DNA of 64,000 nt from CAZPHI01 sp964586425 (GTDB lineage Bacteria; Bacillota; Clostridia; Lachnospirales; Lachnospiraceae): the NCBI GenBank assembly GCA_964586425.1, contig CAZPHI010000002.1, positions 1 to 64,000 on the forward strand, in the 5' to 3' direction. Under the pieces are notes generated by a model. It saw only the letters and a list, made by a program, of their open reading frames with translations, did no database searches and was not told the DNA's origin. Both the position numbers and the translations under genes were made by a program. Numbering within the stretch: position 1 is the first letter of the stretch; every line of letters starts with the position of its first letter. Below are positions 8,520 to 18,657 of this stretch, in pieces.

Positions 8520-9737
8520 TTACTGCACTCCAACATTCTTTGTTATTGCTTCAGCTACTGAAGTAAGTGGAAGAACTTCATCCACAATTCCAGTCTGAGC
8601 TATTGCTTTTGGCATTCCATATACCACACATGAATTCTCATCCTGTGCAATAATATGTAATTTCTTATTAGCATCATGTAATCCTTTAATACCTTTGGTT
8701 CCATCAGCGCCCATTCCTGTAAGAACTACACATGTTATTTCATCAAAATCACTGTTAACTAATGATTCATACATTACATTAGCACATGGTCTTAACCCAT
8801 CTATTGCTGCTTCATCACTTAACTTAACAGTATAATTCATTCCACATTTTACAATCTTCATATGTCTTCCACCCGGTGCAATATATACACAACCTTTTTT
8901 AATTACATCTCCATCACTTGCTTCCTTAACCTCTAAAGCACTTAATTCATTAAGTCTTTGCGATAATGATAATGTAAATCCTTGTGGCATATGTTGAACA
9001 AGAACAATTCCAGCATCAAGATTCTGTGGAATCATAGGAATAACCTGTTGCAGTGATTTAGGGCCACCTGTCGAGCACGCTAAAGCTACCAGTTTCTTCT
9101 TTCCAGCTTTAACACCTTTATACTGTTCACCTTTAACCTTATCAGCTGATACATTCGACTGAGATGTGCGTTTCCTAAGTTCAAGAATAGCATCCGTTGT
9201 TTTTGTCTGTGTACTTCTACGATTTTCGGAAGTAACCCTCCTTGTATCAGCAGTCTTTGTAGTTGCCGATGGTATCGTAGTTCTCACAGAACCACTTATT
9301 CTTGTCCTTTCAATTGAAGCTCTTGAGTTAGTAGCTACATCAAGCATCTCATGTATTCTTTTTCTAAAATCTTCACTCTTTGTATCAAGATAATTCTCAG
9401 GCTTTGTAACAAAATCAAATGCCCCATACTCAAGTGCTAATATTGTTTCTTTTGCACCTTGTTTTGCAACAGTACTTACAACAATCACAGTCTGCTCTAT
9501 TCGGTTCTTTTGGAGTTTCTGTAATAACTCAAGTCCATTCATCTTCGGCATATTAATATCGAGAATTATTGCACTATACAAATTAGGATTTGAAACAATT
9601 AGATCAAACCCTTCCAAACCATCTTTAGCTATTGCTGCAACTTCATATTCACTATTTAGATTAATTATATCAGATATAACTCTTCTCATGAGTGCAGAGT
9701 CATCAATTATCAATATTTTTTTTGACAATTTTATCAT
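8520..9737 (-). CDS. cheB: Chemotaxis response regulator and methylesterase CheB
   Basis: 405 residues. The N-terminal receiver domain carries the phosphorylated Asp60 (ILDINMPKMNG) and the acidic pair in IDDSALM. A Ser/Thr/Arg-rich linker (about 140-205) leads to the methylesterase domain with the catalytic triad Ser (ACSTGGPKS), His (VQHMPQGF) and Asp (GMGADGTKG). It removes methyl groups from receptors. The linker is longer than in many relatives. The ribosome site is weak (GAAAGAAG). cheR is not in this window. Confidence 0.94.
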   Translation of the reverse strand: MIKLSKKILIIDDSALMRRVISDIINLNSEYEVAAIAKDGLEGFDLIVSNPNLYSAIILDINMPKMNGLELLQKLQKNRIEQTVIVVSTVAKQGAKETILALEYGAFDFVTKPENYLDTKSEDFRKRIHEMLDVATNSRASIERTRISGSVRTTIPSATTKTADTRRVTSENRRSTQTKTTDAILELRKRTSQSNVSADKVKGEQYKGVKAGKKKLVALACSTGGPKSLQQVIPMIPQNLDAGIVLVQHMPQGFTLSLSQRLNELSALEVKEASDGDVIKKGCVYIAPGGRHMKIVKCGMNYTVKLSDEAAIDGLRPCANVMYESLVNSDFDEITCVVLTGMGADGTKGIKGLHDANKKLHIIAQDENSCVVYGMPKAIAQTGIVDEVLPLTSVAEAITKNVGVQ

Positions 9738-9753
9738 CTTCTTTCATTTTTAT

Positions 9754-10467
9754 TTATAAATGTTCGTTATGTCTCATTCTTCTCTGTTCTTCGAATATAA
9801 ATTTTACAATTTTCTCTCTATTTTCTGATGAAATGCTTATAAATTCTATACGTTGTTCATACAAATCAAGTCTATTTTTAGTTATAGCAGATTCAATTAC
9901 TTTACCAAGTAACCCCATCCTAATATTAATATTCTTGCTTTTTAAAACAAAATCAATATAAAGCATATCACCTTTATTATGTAATTGTGGTGAAACGATT
10001 CTTAATCCACCACCACTTATATCGATAATAACGCCTTTCATTCTACCATTCACAAATTCATCCGGAATTCTGTTATTCTCAGCACAATACTTTATCTCAT
10101 CAATAGTAAATACATAATAATTAACATCTATATTACAATCAAGTCTAAAGAATTCTCGTCTCTGAAACTTCTGCATCTGAGTTGTCACTTCAAGTCGAAC
10201 CATATAGATATTATTCACTTTTTTTCTACCACGAACTATACATTCCGTTCTGTACAATCCTCTTTTCGTACTGAAAAATGCTTCGAATCTCTGACCACTT
10301 TCAAGTGGTATCAAATGGCCTTCATATATTGGCATTGCAGCAATAATATACTCATCTTCAAAGTCAAGTACCTGACTTATATAATTTCTAGTTTCGCTAT
10401 CCTTTGAATTTCTACCAGCAAGTTGCTTCAGTTCGATCTTGTTACCAATTGATATAACACTATCCAT
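9754..10467 (-). CDS. PilZ-domain flagellar brake protein (YcgR/MotI-like)
   Basis: About 237 residues. The N-terminal half matches the YcgR-N beta domain. The C-terminal PilZ domain has both c-di-GMP motifs: RREFFR (about residues 103-108) and DISGGG (about 149-154). In YcgR and MotI, binding of c-di-GMP makes the protein act on MotA or FliG and slow the motor. A GGAGGG site is 12 bases from the ATG at 10467 and nine from an in-frame TTG at 10470, so either may be the start. It sits 18 bases after flhG in the fla/che unit. Confidence 0.85.
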   Translation of the reverse strand: MDSVISIGNKIELKQLAGRNSKDSETRNYISQVLDFEDEYIIAAMPIYEGHLIPLESGQRFEAFFSTKRGLYRTECIVRGRKKVNNIYMVRLEVTTQMQKFQRREFFRLDCNIDVNYYVFTIDEIKYCAENNRIPDEFVNGRMKGVIIDISGGGLRIVSPQLHNKGDMLYIDFVLKSKNINIRMGLLGKVIESAITKNRLDLYEQRIEFISISSENREKIVKFIFEEQRRMRHNEHL

Positions 10468-10485
10468 CAAGTCAGATTTCCCTCC

Positions 10486-11364
10486 CTATAGTTTTCTGGC
10501 AAAAACCGTCTTTAGTAACGTTCTAATTCCATTTCTTTCATTATACACCACATCGTTATTACAATCCAAGCATTTTGTTATTTCAGCAAAACTTTTTGCA
10601 GATATAGAATTAGGATACATAATCGATACAGGTTTCTGTTTCATTACTGCTTTCGTGATATTATTATCCTGCGGTACAATACCAAGCAATTCTATATGGA
10701 TTTTTAGAAACTGTGATACAACCATGCTTAATTTTTCATAAAGGTTTCTTCCTTCATCAAGGCTTGAAACTTTATTAGCAATCACCTTAACTCTGGTTAT
10801 TTCACGATTAAATCCATCATACATCGATAGAGCCTTTAATAGAGCATATGAATCTGTAATAGATGTAGGTTCAGGAGTAGTTACAATAATAATTTCCGGA
10901 CATGCCATCAAGAATTCCATTACACTTGAAGATATACCAGCTCCTGTATCTATTATTATTACATCTGCAATTTCCTCAAGTTCTGATAATTTGCTTACCA
11001 GACGCTTTATCTGTTCTTTATCAAGATTGACTAATTTAGCGATTCCTGAACCTCCAGATATAAACTGTACTCCTTCTGGGCCAGTTGTAATTATCTCTTT
11101 TAGTTCTTTTCCCCTGAACATTAAATCACTCAAATTAAACTTTGGAATTACACCAAACATAACTTCTATGTTAGCTAATCCAAAGTCAGCATCCAGAATA
11201 ACAACCTTTTTACCAAGCTTTATATACTGTAATGCAAGATTAATTGATACACTTGATTTACCAACACCGCCCTTACCACTCGTAACTGCAATAACTCTGG
11301 CATTCTTTATGTTCTTTTGATTCTGTCTTTTTATAATACTTCTAAGATTTTCAGCCTGATCCAT
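10486..11364 (-). CDS. flhG: Flagellar number regulator, MinD-like ATPase FlhG
   Basis: 292 residues. The deviant Walker A motif SGKGGVGKSS (about 29-38), VILDADFGLANIEVMFG and VIIDTGAGIS mark a MinD/ParA-type ATPase. An N-terminal Gln/Arg-rich activator helix (QAENLRSIIKRQNQ) is present, as expected for stimulation of the FlhF GTPase. FlhG controls flagellar number and placement. Its ATG overlaps the flhF stop by one base (TAATG), so the two are translationally coupled, which fits their joint action. Confidence 0.94.
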   Translation of the reverse strand: MDQAENLRSIIKRQNQKNIKNARVIAVTSGKGGVGKSSVSINLALQYIKLGKKVVILDADFGLANIEVMFGVIPKFNLSDLMFRGKELKEIITTGPEGVQFISGGSGIAKLVNLDKEQIKRLVSKLSELEEIADVIIIDTGAGISSSVMEFLMACPEIIIVTTPEPTSITDSYALLKALSMYDGFNREITRVKVIANKVSSLDEGRNLYEKLSMVVSQFLKIHIELLGIVPQDNNITKAVMKQKPVSIMYPNSISAKSFAEITKCLDCNNDVVYNERNGIRTLLKTVFARKL

Positions 11365-12593
11365 TATGAATTACCTCCCAGCAGTATTTTGGCAAGTGCC
11401 TGTTCATTAATTGTCTCTATATCATTAGGCACATTCTGACCTGATGTTGTATACGACAAATAAGCATTTGTATACATTCTCATATTGAGGATATTGCCAA
11501 GTGCACAGGTTTCATCTAATTTTGTGAACAGAATTCTATACTCGCCCACTTCTTTATAAGCATCTGCTATTCTCATCAAATCTCTATATTTTGTGGTAAC
11601 ACTCAATGTCAGATATATCTCTTTTTCAAACTTATCTTCATTTAATTTTACATTATTAATCAAATCAACTATTTCCTGCATCTGCTCATCAGCTTTATGT
11701 GATCTTCCAGCCGTATCCACAAGTATCAAATCAAAATCATTGTAGTTATTGACTGCTTCTGACAATTCATCTGTGGTATAGACAACATTTACAGGACAAT
11801 CAATAATAGAAGCATATGTATTAAGCTGTTCAACAGCAGCAATTCTATATGTATCAGCTGTTATGAATGCAACCTTTTTCTTTTCTTCTATCTTATATTT
11901 CGAAGCAAGCTTTGCAATTGTAGTTGTCTTTCCAACGCCTGTTGGGCCGATAAAGAACACAACTTTAGCTTTTTCTGACAAATCAATATTCTTTGGTTCG
12001 CCTAGTTTAAGAATAATCTTTTGATATACTATTGATAAAAGACTGTCCAAATTCGATTCTTTCTTTATCGAGCCTTCTATCTCTCCTATTATTGTATTTG
12101 CATATTTTTCATCAACATCATTGTCAATCAGTTTATTATATATTAGCTGAAGAAATTTTAAGTTAATATTATCTTCCTTCTTTGATTCTTGATTATTATC
12201 TTTTTCTTTATCATTATTTGCTTTTTTATTTGAAGTTGCAGAATTCAACTGATTTTCAAGCATATTATGAAGTGAATCAAGCTTTTCCTCTATCGGATCA
12301 CCTGTATTGGCCGCATTCTCCTTTGTTGTGCCTTTCGATGTATATATATTATCTATCTTAGTTTTATCTCCAACAACCTTGTCAAACGTAGGCTTGGTAT
12401 CTTTAATTCCATTAATAAATTCCTTTTCTTCTAGTGCCACCGTTACCTCTACAACATCTTTTTTAAAGAATTTTACAAACCATGGCTGCTTTATTTTCTT
12501 AACATTAAGTACAACAGCTCCATTACCCAATTCTTTCTGTGCCTCGAGCACAGCCTCTCTTTCTGTTGGAGCTTGGAATTTTTTGACTATCAT
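11364..12593 (-). CDS. flhF: Flagellar biosynthesis GTPase FlhF
   Basis: 409 residues. It is an SRP-type GTPase: a basic N-terminal B domain, a variable Lys/Asn/Asp-rich linker (about 75-145), an N domain, and a G domain with GPTGVGKTTT (about 216-225), ITADTYRIAAVEQL, LVDTAGRS and TKLDET motifs. FlhF selects the site of flagellar assembly at the membrane, with FlhG as its activator. It has a good GGAGAG ribosome site and overlaps flhG by one base. Confidence 0.95.
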   Translation of the reverse strand: MIVKKFQAPTEREAVLEAQKELGNGAVVLNVKKIKQPWFVKFFKKDVVEVTVALEEKEFINGIKDTKPTFDKVVGDKTKIDNIYTSKGTTKENAANTGDPIEEKLDSLHNMLENQLNSATSNKKANNDKEKDNNQESKKEDNINLKFLQLIYNKLIDNDVDEKYANTIIGEIEGSIKKESNLDSLLSIVYQKIILKLGEPKNIDLSEKAKVVFFIGPTGVGKTTTIAKLASKYKIEEKKKVAFITADTYRIAAVEQLNTYASIIDCPVNVVYTTDELSEAVNNYNDFDLILVDTAGRSHKADEQMQEIVDLINNVKLNEDKFEKEIYLTLSVTTKYRDLMRIADAYKEVGEYRILFTKLDETCALGNILNMRMYTNAYLSYTTSGQNVPNDIETINEQALAKILLGGNS

Positions 12594-12623
12594 ATAAACT
12601 CTCCATTCTGCAATAATATCATA

Positions 12624-14657
12624 TTATGCGGTAACCATACCTACCGATTGTAACTCAATATTCGATTCAACTTCGTTATAAGATATAACAATTATATCCT
12701 TAAAATAATCGGTTGCCAATCTCTTAAAATACATTCTCACAATAGGTGATGTAACAATAATCGGATTTTTACCAAGATCTTCTAGTTTCTTTAATTCAAC
12801 CTCTAATGATGCCATTATCCTCTTTGTTCTTTCTGGGTCAAGTGTTAGATATGCACCCTGCTCTGTTTGTTTTACAGAACTCATTATCTCCTGTTCAATT
12901 GCTGGATCAAGAGTTATTACCTGTGTTACTTCATTAGGTGGAAAATACTTACTTGATATTGCTCTCTTGAGGCTTTGTCTTGCATACTCTGTTAGAATAT
13001 CGGTATCTCTTGTAACCGCAGCATGATCTGCAAGGGTTTCAAATATTGTTACAAGATCTCTGATTGATATTCCTTCCTGTAACAAATTCTGCAATACTTT
13101 CTGAATATCGCCAACTCCAAGAAGCTTAGGTATAAGTTCATCAACAAGCGTTGAGTTATTTTCTTTAATATTATTAATAAGGTTCTGAACATCCTGACGT
13201 GTAAGCAACTCAGCAATATGCTGTCTTACTACTTCCGTAAGATGTGTAGCTATTATTGAAGGTGGATCAACTACTGTATAACCTAATGATTCCGCTCTCT
13301 CTCTTTGACTTTCTGTTATCCATATTGCAGGAAGATGGAATGATGGTTCAAATGTTGGAATACCCGTTATCTCTTCTTCAACATATCCAGGATTCATCGC
13401 CAAATAATGGTCAAATAAGATTTCTCCTTCACTTACCTGAATGCCCTTGATTTTAATTACATATTGATTAGGATTTAACTGAATATTATCTCTCAATCGT
13501 ATAATTGGAACCACTGCACCTAATTCAAGTGCAACCTGACGTCTTATCATAACAACTCTATCAAGCAAATCTCCTCCTTGGTTGACATCCGCAAGTGGAA
13601 TGATTCCATAGCCAAATTCCAGCTCAATTGGATCAACATTAAGGAGCGATACAACATTTTCCGGACGCCTGATTTCCTGTGCTTCCTTCTCTTCCTGACC
13701 TGCTTCAGTCTCTATTGCCTCTTCACCCTGTTTTGTATCCATATTTCTACCAACAATTATGAAAATTACGCCAATTGGAATAAATATAAACCATGGAAGT
13801 GGTGTAAATAAGCCCAAGAATGCCATAGTTCCACCAACCATCATCATAACTCTTGATATAGAGAAAAGCTGACCAACAATTGCATCGCCAAGTTCTTTTT
13901 CACTTGATGATTTTGTTACTATAATACCTGTTGATAAAGATATAAGAAGCGATGGTATCTGACTTACAAGTCCATCACCAATAGTCAGAATAACATATTT
14001 ATTGAGTGCATCAGTAATGGTCAATCCCTGATTCGTCATACCCATAATAAGTCCACCGATAATATTGATGCCAGTGATAATAAGACCGGCTGTTGCATCT
14101 CCTTTTACATACTTAACAGCACCATCCATAGAACCAAAGAAACTATTCTCCTGCTGGAGTTTCTTTCTTCTTTCAGCTGCTTCCTTATCAGTTATTGCAC
14201 CAGTGTTAAGATCTGAATCTATTGCCATCTGCTTTCCAGCCATAGCATCCAGTGTGAATCTGGCTGTTACCTCAGCAACTCGTTCAGAACCTTTATTAAT
14301 TACCATGAACTGAACAATTATCAACACAATGAATATAATGGCACCAATTACAATATCACCACCACCTACAAATTCACCAAATGCAAGTACAACATCACCA
14401 GGATCACCAGTTCTAAGAATAAGCTTAGTAGATGAAACATTTAATGAAATTCTAAAAATAGTAGTGAACAATAACATCGTCGGGAAAGATGCCATATCAA
14501 GAACATCTTTTGCAAACAACGAATTAAAAAGGATAACTAATGCAAACGCAAGATTTATGGCCAGCATAACATCCAAAAGCTGTGATGGTATTGAAATAAT
14601 CAAGAATACTATTGCTGCAAGCAGATAAAATCCAATCCACAAATCATTCCTTTTCAT
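12624..14657 (-). CDS. flhA: Flagellar type III export gate protein FlhA
   Basis: 677 residues, usual length. About eight membrane segments occupy residues 1-310, with the conserved FHIPEP-family signature region around NLAFALVILFNSLFAKDVLDM and the loop VMAG/GKQMAIDSD. The cytosolic C-terminal domain (about 330-677) docks export chaperones. FlhA forms the nonameric export ring beneath the basal body. An AAGGAG ribosome site precedes the ATG. It lies 22 bases after flhB. Confidence 0.96.
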   Translation of the reverse strand: MKRNDLWIGFYLLAAIVFLIISIPSQLLDVMLAINLAFALVILFNSLFAKDVLDMASFPTMLLFTTIFRISLNVSSTKLILRTGDPGDVVLAFGEFVGGGDIVIGAIIFIVLIIVQFMVINKGSERVAEVTARFTLDAMAGKQMAIDSDLNTGAITDKEAAERRKKLQQENSFFGSMDGAVKYVKGDATAGLIITGINIIGGLIMGMTNQGLTITDALNKYVILTIGDGLVSQIPSLLISLSTGIIVTKSSSEKELGDAIVGQLFSISRVMMMVGGTMAFLGLFTPLPWFIFIPIGVIFIIVGRNMDTKQGEEAIETEAGQEEKEAQEIRRPENVVSLLNVDPIELEFGYGIIPLADVNQGGDLLDRVVMIRRQVALELGAVVPIIRLRDNIQLNPNQYVIKIKGIQVSEGEILFDHYLAMNPGYVEEEITGIPTFEPSFHLPAIWITESQRERAESLGYTVVDPPSIIATHLTEVVRQHIAELLTRQDVQNLINNIKENNSTLVDELIPKLLGVGDIQKVLQNLLQEGISIRDLVTIFETLADHAAVTRDTDILTEYARQSLKRAISSKYFPPNEVTQVITLDPAIEQEIMSSVKQTEQGAYLTLDPERTKRIMASLEVELKKLEDLGKNPIIVTSPIVRMYFKRLATDYFKDIIVISYNEVESNIELQSVGMVTA

Positions 14658-14679
14658 TGCATTGTCTCCTTTCTAATAA

Positions 14680-15882
14680 TCAAGTTTTATTTTTTAATGA
14701 ATATACATATGCAAGTACTTCTGCTACTGCCTGATACAATTCCTGTGGTATCTCAGCTCCAACATCTACATTGTTGTATAGAATTCTTGCAAGAGGTTTA
14801 TTCTCAACTATCGAAATATCATATTCTTTAGCTTTGTCTTTAATCTGAAATGCTAAATAATCCGCACCCTTTGCAAGAACTATGGGTGCCTTACCTGAAT
14901 TAGATTCATACTTAAGTGCAACAGCAAAATGAGTAGGATTTGTAATTACTACATCTGCCTCTGGCAGCGACTGCATCATCCTTCTCCTCGATATCTCCTG
15001 CATCTTACGTCTTATCTGTCCCTTTATCTGAGGATCTCCTTCAGAATTCTTGAATTCATCTTTGATTTCCTGTTTAGTCATCATCATATCATTCTTAAAT
15101 TTTCTCTTTTGATATATTAAATCAACAATTCCAATCACTAAGAATATTGCACTAATTTTTATACCTAGATCAACTACCACCTGACCAATAATATCAAGTG
15201 CCTGATATAATGTTATGTCATAAAAAGTATATAGCAGCTTCACTTTATCAGATATGGTTGTATACACAACATAGCCAATAATAAGAAGCATAGCAATTGA
15301 CTTTATTAGCTCAAACACCTGCTTGAAGGAAAAGATTCTCTTAAATCCACTTGCTGGGCTGATTTTACTAAGCTTAGGCTGAAGTGGTTTGGCAGTTATC
15401 TGCCACTTTATCTGTAACATATTAGTCAAGATAGCAATAACGATTCCGACTGCGAATACTGGAAGTACAGTTATGATAACATCCATTAATGCAGTATTAA
15501 CTATTCCAGTTGCATTAACAGTTGACATTCCATTATAACTATCATTAGTTATCTTTTCAAAATTCCCATAGAAATCACTAAAATACGTCACAAAGTTTTT
15601 TCCCATTGTGCCTATATATATTTTAATCAAAAGAAATAACGCCAAAAGCGAGACTGCAGTAACTATTTCCTTACTTTTAGCTACCTGTCCCTCTTTTCTG
15701 GAATCCTCTATCTTTTTAGCTGTTGGCTCCTCTGTTTTTTCACCACCAGGTCCATCCTTTGCAAAAAACTGCAAATTATATGGCAAAACATTCTTTAAGC
15801 CTTTAATGCCATCATTTCTTACAAAACAATGGCTTACATGGTCATTGTATGTAATTTCAGATACATATGTTATGTCATGCAC
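14680..15882 (-). CDS. flhB: Flagellar export substrate-specificity protein FlhB
   Basis: 400 residues as drawn. Four membrane segments are followed by the cytosolic domain with the self-cleaving Asn-Pro-Thr-His site (about 314-317). FlhB switches export from rod/hook to filament substrates together with FliK. Translation probably starts at GTG 15882, which shares its G with the fliR stop (TAGTG). This gives a 33-residue N-terminal extension before the usual LPYNLQFFAK start. A TTG at that Leu is an alternative but lacks a ribosome site. Confidence 0.93.
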   Translation of the reverse strand: MHDITYVSEITYNDHVSHCFVRNDGIKGLKNVLPYNLQFFAKDGPGGEKTEEPTAKKIEDSRKEGQVAKSKEIVTAVSLLALFLLIKIYIGTMGKNFVTYFSDFYGNFEKITNDSYNGMSTVNATGIVNTALMDVIITVLPVFAVGIVIAILTNMLQIKWQITAKPLQPKLSKISPASGFKRIFSFKQVFELIKSIAMLLIIGYVVYTTISDKVKLLYTFYDITLYQALDIIGQVVVDLGIKISAIFLVIGIVDLIYQKRKFKNDMMMTKQEIKDEFKNSEGDPQIKGQIRRKMQEISRRRMMQSLPEADVVITNPTHFAVALKYESNSGKAPIVLAKGADYLAFQIKDKAKEYDISIVENKPLARILYNNVDVGAEIPQELYQAVAEVLAYVYSLKNKT

Positions 15883-16658
15883 TATACAAAACCACCTATC
15901 ATCTTTACCATCAGTTCTTTAATCTCCACAAAGATATAATTAGAGACTGAAGGAAGCATAATCACCGTAATCATTAGCACCGCTATACCTGTGAATATTT
16001 TTAGTTGAATACCAACTACAAACATATTCATCTGTGGTGCAATTCGTGCTAAAATCGCAAGAATACAATTAAGCAATAACACCGCCGCGAATACTGGAAG
16101 TGCTATTCTAAATCCTATAATAAAGTAATCACTTATGAACTTTATTACAGAATTATATAATCCTATATTAAATCCTACCTTTCCCAAAGGAACAACTGTA
16201 TAAGAATCAACAATTGCAGATATTAGATATCTGTGTAATCCTGAGATAATAAGTAAGAGCATAAGGCAATAATAATATAAATTACCAACTATACCAACCT
16301 GTACTCTGGTTGTTGGATCATATAGATTTGCCATCGACAAGCCCATATCCATGTCTATTATTCTTCCTGCAAAATGTATAATCTGAATGCAAAAAGATGA
16401 TACTGCACCAAGTAGTAAACCAACCACTGCTTCTTTCACTACAATTGTCGCATATTCTACTACATTATCGTATGCTACCGTTGCATCTGGATACAACTGA
16501 TAAACAATTACGGCTAACACTAACGAGAATCCTATCTTCATTCTCTGTGGAGTATTGGCCGTATTAAAAAAAGGTGCTACATATATAAATGTTGCTATTC
16601 TCATAAGCACAAGAATAAACAACTCAAATTGGCTTAAAGCCATATTATAATTAATCAT
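15882..16658 (-). CDS. fliR: Flagellar export gate protein FliR
   Basis: About 258 residues, with six hydrophobic segments and the FliR family pattern (VLMRIATFIYVAPFF at the N-terminus, MDMGLSMANLYDP in the middle). FliR forms the export gate with FliP and FliQ. The ATG at 16658 was chosen because GGAGG lies five bases upstream; an ATG 12 bases earlier overlaps that site. The stop overlaps the flhB start. Confidence 0.94.
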   Translation of the reverse strand: MINYNMALSQFELFILVLMRIATFIYVAPFFNTANTPQRMKIGFSLVLAVIVYQLYPDATVAYDNVVEYATIVVKEAVVGLLLGAVSSFCIQIIHFAGRIIDMDMGLSMANLYDPTTRVQVGIVGNLYYYCLMLLLIISGLHRYLISAIVDSYTVVPLGKVGFNIGLYNSVIKFISDYFIIGFRIALPVFAAVLLLNCILAILARIAPQMNMFVVGIQLKIFTGIAVLMITVIMLPSVSNYIFVEIKELMVKMIGGFV

Positions 16659-16698
16659 ATCATCCTCCATATTGGAGCGTTATTATCTGATATTCATC

Positions 16699-16968
16699 TT
16701 ACCTTACATATACAGAAAAGTTCGACCACAATAATGTCATATAATCAACAATCTGATTTAAAATCCAACTTCCCATAATCATCAAAGCCGCAAAGATTGC
16801 TAACAGCTTAGGTACAAATGTAAGCGTTTGTTCCTGGATAGACGTAAGTGTCTGAAACAAACTTATAATAAGACCGACTATCATAGATACAAGTAAAAGT
16901 GGAATTGCTGTTTTAACAATAATCCATATTGTCTGGCTAGCAACATTAATCACATCTTGTTCAGTCAA
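16699..16968 (-). CDS. fliQ: Flagellar export gate protein FliQ
   Basis: 89 residues from a TTG start at 16968, the usual FliQ length. An AAGGAGG site lies nine bases upstream, and the protein then begins with TEQDVINVASQTIW as in the family. Two membrane helices (about 17-40 and 52-72) are visible. It works with FliP and FliR in the export channel. Its start lies 17 bases past the fliP stop. Confidence 0.94.
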   Translation of the reverse strand: MTEQDVINVASQTIWIIVKTAIPLLLVSMIVGLIISLFQTLTSIQEQTLTFVPKLLAIFAALMIMGSWILNQIVDYMTLLWSNFSVYVR

Positions 16969-16985
16969 CTTACATACCCTCCTTA

Positions 16986-17798
16986 TCAATAGAATGTTGA
17001 AACAAGGTTACCAATTACCAGGTTCCATCCATCTGCCATTACAAACAGCAGTATCTTGAATGGTGTTGATATTGTTGTTGGTGGAAGCATCATCATACCC
17101 ATTGACATAAGTGTCGATGATACAACCATATCTATTACAATAAATGGCATATATATAAGGAACCCTATGATAAATGCTGTTCTCAATTCGCTCACAATAA
17201 AGCTTGGAATTAATACATTAAGCGGTATATCATCTTCAGTTTTTATACTACCTTCTTCTGTCTTAGCAATTGAGAGAAATGTATTAATATCTTTATCCGA
17301 TGTTTGTTTAAGCATAAATGCTCTAACTGGCTTAACGCCTATGTCAAATGCCTGTTCTGCAGAAATCTCATTATTTGATAACGGAACAACTGCACTGTTA
17401 TATACCTCATTAAATGTAGGTGCCATAATAAAAAATGTCAAAAATAAAGACAAGCCAATAATAATTTGATTAGGTGGAACCGTCTGCGTACCTATTGCAG
17501 CTCTTGTAAAATGAAGAACAATTACAATTCTTGTAAAAGAAGTCAACATAATAAGTATTGACGGAGCAACTGATATTACTGTAAGAACTAATAACATCTG
17601 AAGCACGCTTGCGAGGTCACTACCATCGCCGGCTGAAATCCCAATACTAATAAGATTATCTCCACTTGCAGTACTAGCTTCTGTGGCTCCTACTACAGTT
17701 GAGAAAACAGCAGACATAAGCATTATTAATGCAAAAAATAAGCTCAGTCGCATCATCGGCTTTCTTTTTTCTCTAATAAATCGTAACATATAATTCAT
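16986..17798 (-). CDS. fliP: Flagellar export gate protein FliP
   Basis: 270 residues with an N-terminal signal-like segment (about 15-38), then the conserved core: LVLTVISVAPSILIMLTSFT, IVIVLHFTRAAIGTQTVPPNQI and the later FKILLFVMADGWNLV block. FliP forms the pentameric core of the gate. The ATG at 17798 begins five bases after the fliO stop; an in-frame ATG nine bases later (17789) is equally possible. Confidence 0.95.
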   Translation of the reverse strand: MNYMLRFIREKRKPMMRLSLFFALIMLMSAVFSTVVGATEASTASGDNLISIGISAGDGSDLASVLQMLLVLTVISVAPSILIMLTSFTRIVIVLHFTRAAIGTQTVPPNQIIIGLSLFLTFFIMAPTFNEVYNSAVVPLSNNEISAEQAFDIGVKPVRAFMLKQTSDKDINTFLSIAKTEEGSIKTEDDIPLNVLIPSFIVSELRTAFIIGFLIYMPFIVIDMVVSSTLMSMGMMMLPPTTISTPFKILLFVMADGWNLVIGNLVSTFY

Positions 17799-17803
17799 CC
17801 TAC

Positions 17804-18184
17804 CTAATCTTTTGGCTTGTCCTTCTTAAACTTTTCTAGTATAGCTTTGAAGTTTTGAGAATCTGATTCAGTAGATGTATTCTTTAACACTAATTGTTTC
17901 TCATCTATCTCACACAGATATGTGATTGTATCCTTGCATACAGCAATTGTAAAGCATTTGTCACCAGCTTTAACTATCTGAAGATACTTTGTATTAGATA
18001 ATCTTAGTGTCTCTAAAACTTGAATATTACTACCTTCCATTCGGGTTTTCTGATAGTTTCCAACCCACTTTGTTGCGTAGTACGTTAAAAACAATACAAA
18101 CACAAATATAATTAATACAGTAAAAAGCTGCACAAAAGAGTCCAGCCTTCCACTTGTAGTTAATACCATATTCAAATTAACCAA
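17804..18184 (-). CDS. fliO: Flagellar biosynthesis protein FliO
   Basis: About 126 residues. A single membrane helix (about residues 18-40), the conserved THR-like region TRMEGSNIQVLETLRLSNTKYL and the basic tail match FliO. FliO is a scaffold for FliP ring assembly. The start is uncertain: a TTG at 18184 overlaps the cheY stop by eight bases, and an ATG at 18169 lies a few bases beyond it. Neither has a strong ribosome site, so translation is probably coupled to cheY. Confidence 0.85.
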   Translation of the reverse strand: MVNLNMVLTTSGRLDSFVQLFTVLIIFVFVLFLTYYATKWVGNYQKTRMEGSNIQVLETLRLSNTKYLQIVKAGDKCFTIAVCKDTITYLCEIDEKQLVLKNTSTESDSQNFKAILEKFKKDKPKD

Positions 18185-18539
18185 CTACTTTCTTTACAGC
18201 TTCCAGTACACGATCTGCCTGGAATGGCTTTACAATAAAGTCCTTTGCACCTGACTGAATTGATTCAATAACCATTGCCTGCTGTCCCATTGCTGAGCAC
18301 ATAATAACTGATGCTCCTGGATCAGCTGCTTTTATCTTCTTAAGAGCTTCAATTCCATCCATCTCTGGCATTGTAATATCCATAAGCACCAAATCAGGTT
18401 TAACCTCTGAGTATTTCTCTACAGCCTTAAGTCCATTCTCAGCTTCACCCGCAATATTATATCCATTCTTAGTAAGAATATCTTTAATCATCATTCTCAT
18501 AAATGCAGCATCATCACATATTAAAATATTCTTTGCCAT
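18177..18539 (-). CDS. cheY: Chemotaxis response regulator CheY
   Basis: 120 residues, a lone receiver domain. The acidic pair Asp9-Asp10, the phosphorylated Asp54 (LMDITMPEMDG), Ser in CSAMGQQ and Lys in VKPFQ are all present. CheY-P binds FliM and FliY and changes motor rotation. It lies between fliY and fliO, as in Bacillus, and is preceded by a 118-base gap with a possible internal promoter. Confidence 0.95.
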   Translation of the reverse strand: MAKNILICDDAAFMRMMIKDILTKNGYNIAGEAENGLKAVEKYSEVKPDLVLMDITMPEMDGIEALKKIKAADPGASVIMCSAMGQQAMVIESIQSGAKDFIVKPFQADRVLEAVKKVVG

Positions 18540-18593
18540 ATTCTATCTCCTATCTAAATATATATATTTTATATAATCAGTTTTACTTATTAT

Positions 18594-18622
18594 ATTATAC
18601 ACTAATTGATTTCATTTTCCTA
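18594..18622 (-). promoter_or_regulatory. Possible internal promoter before cheY
   Basis: On the minus strand a perfect -10 (TATAAT, 18594-18599) preceded by TG sits 55 bases before the cheY ATG, in the only sizeable gap of this gene block. The best -35 at 17-base spacing is TAGGAA (18617-18622), a poor match. Promoter function is therefore plausible but unproven. Confidence 0.4.
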
Positions 18623-18657
18623 CAATTTTTTAAAATATTATAGAAATTTCAACAACT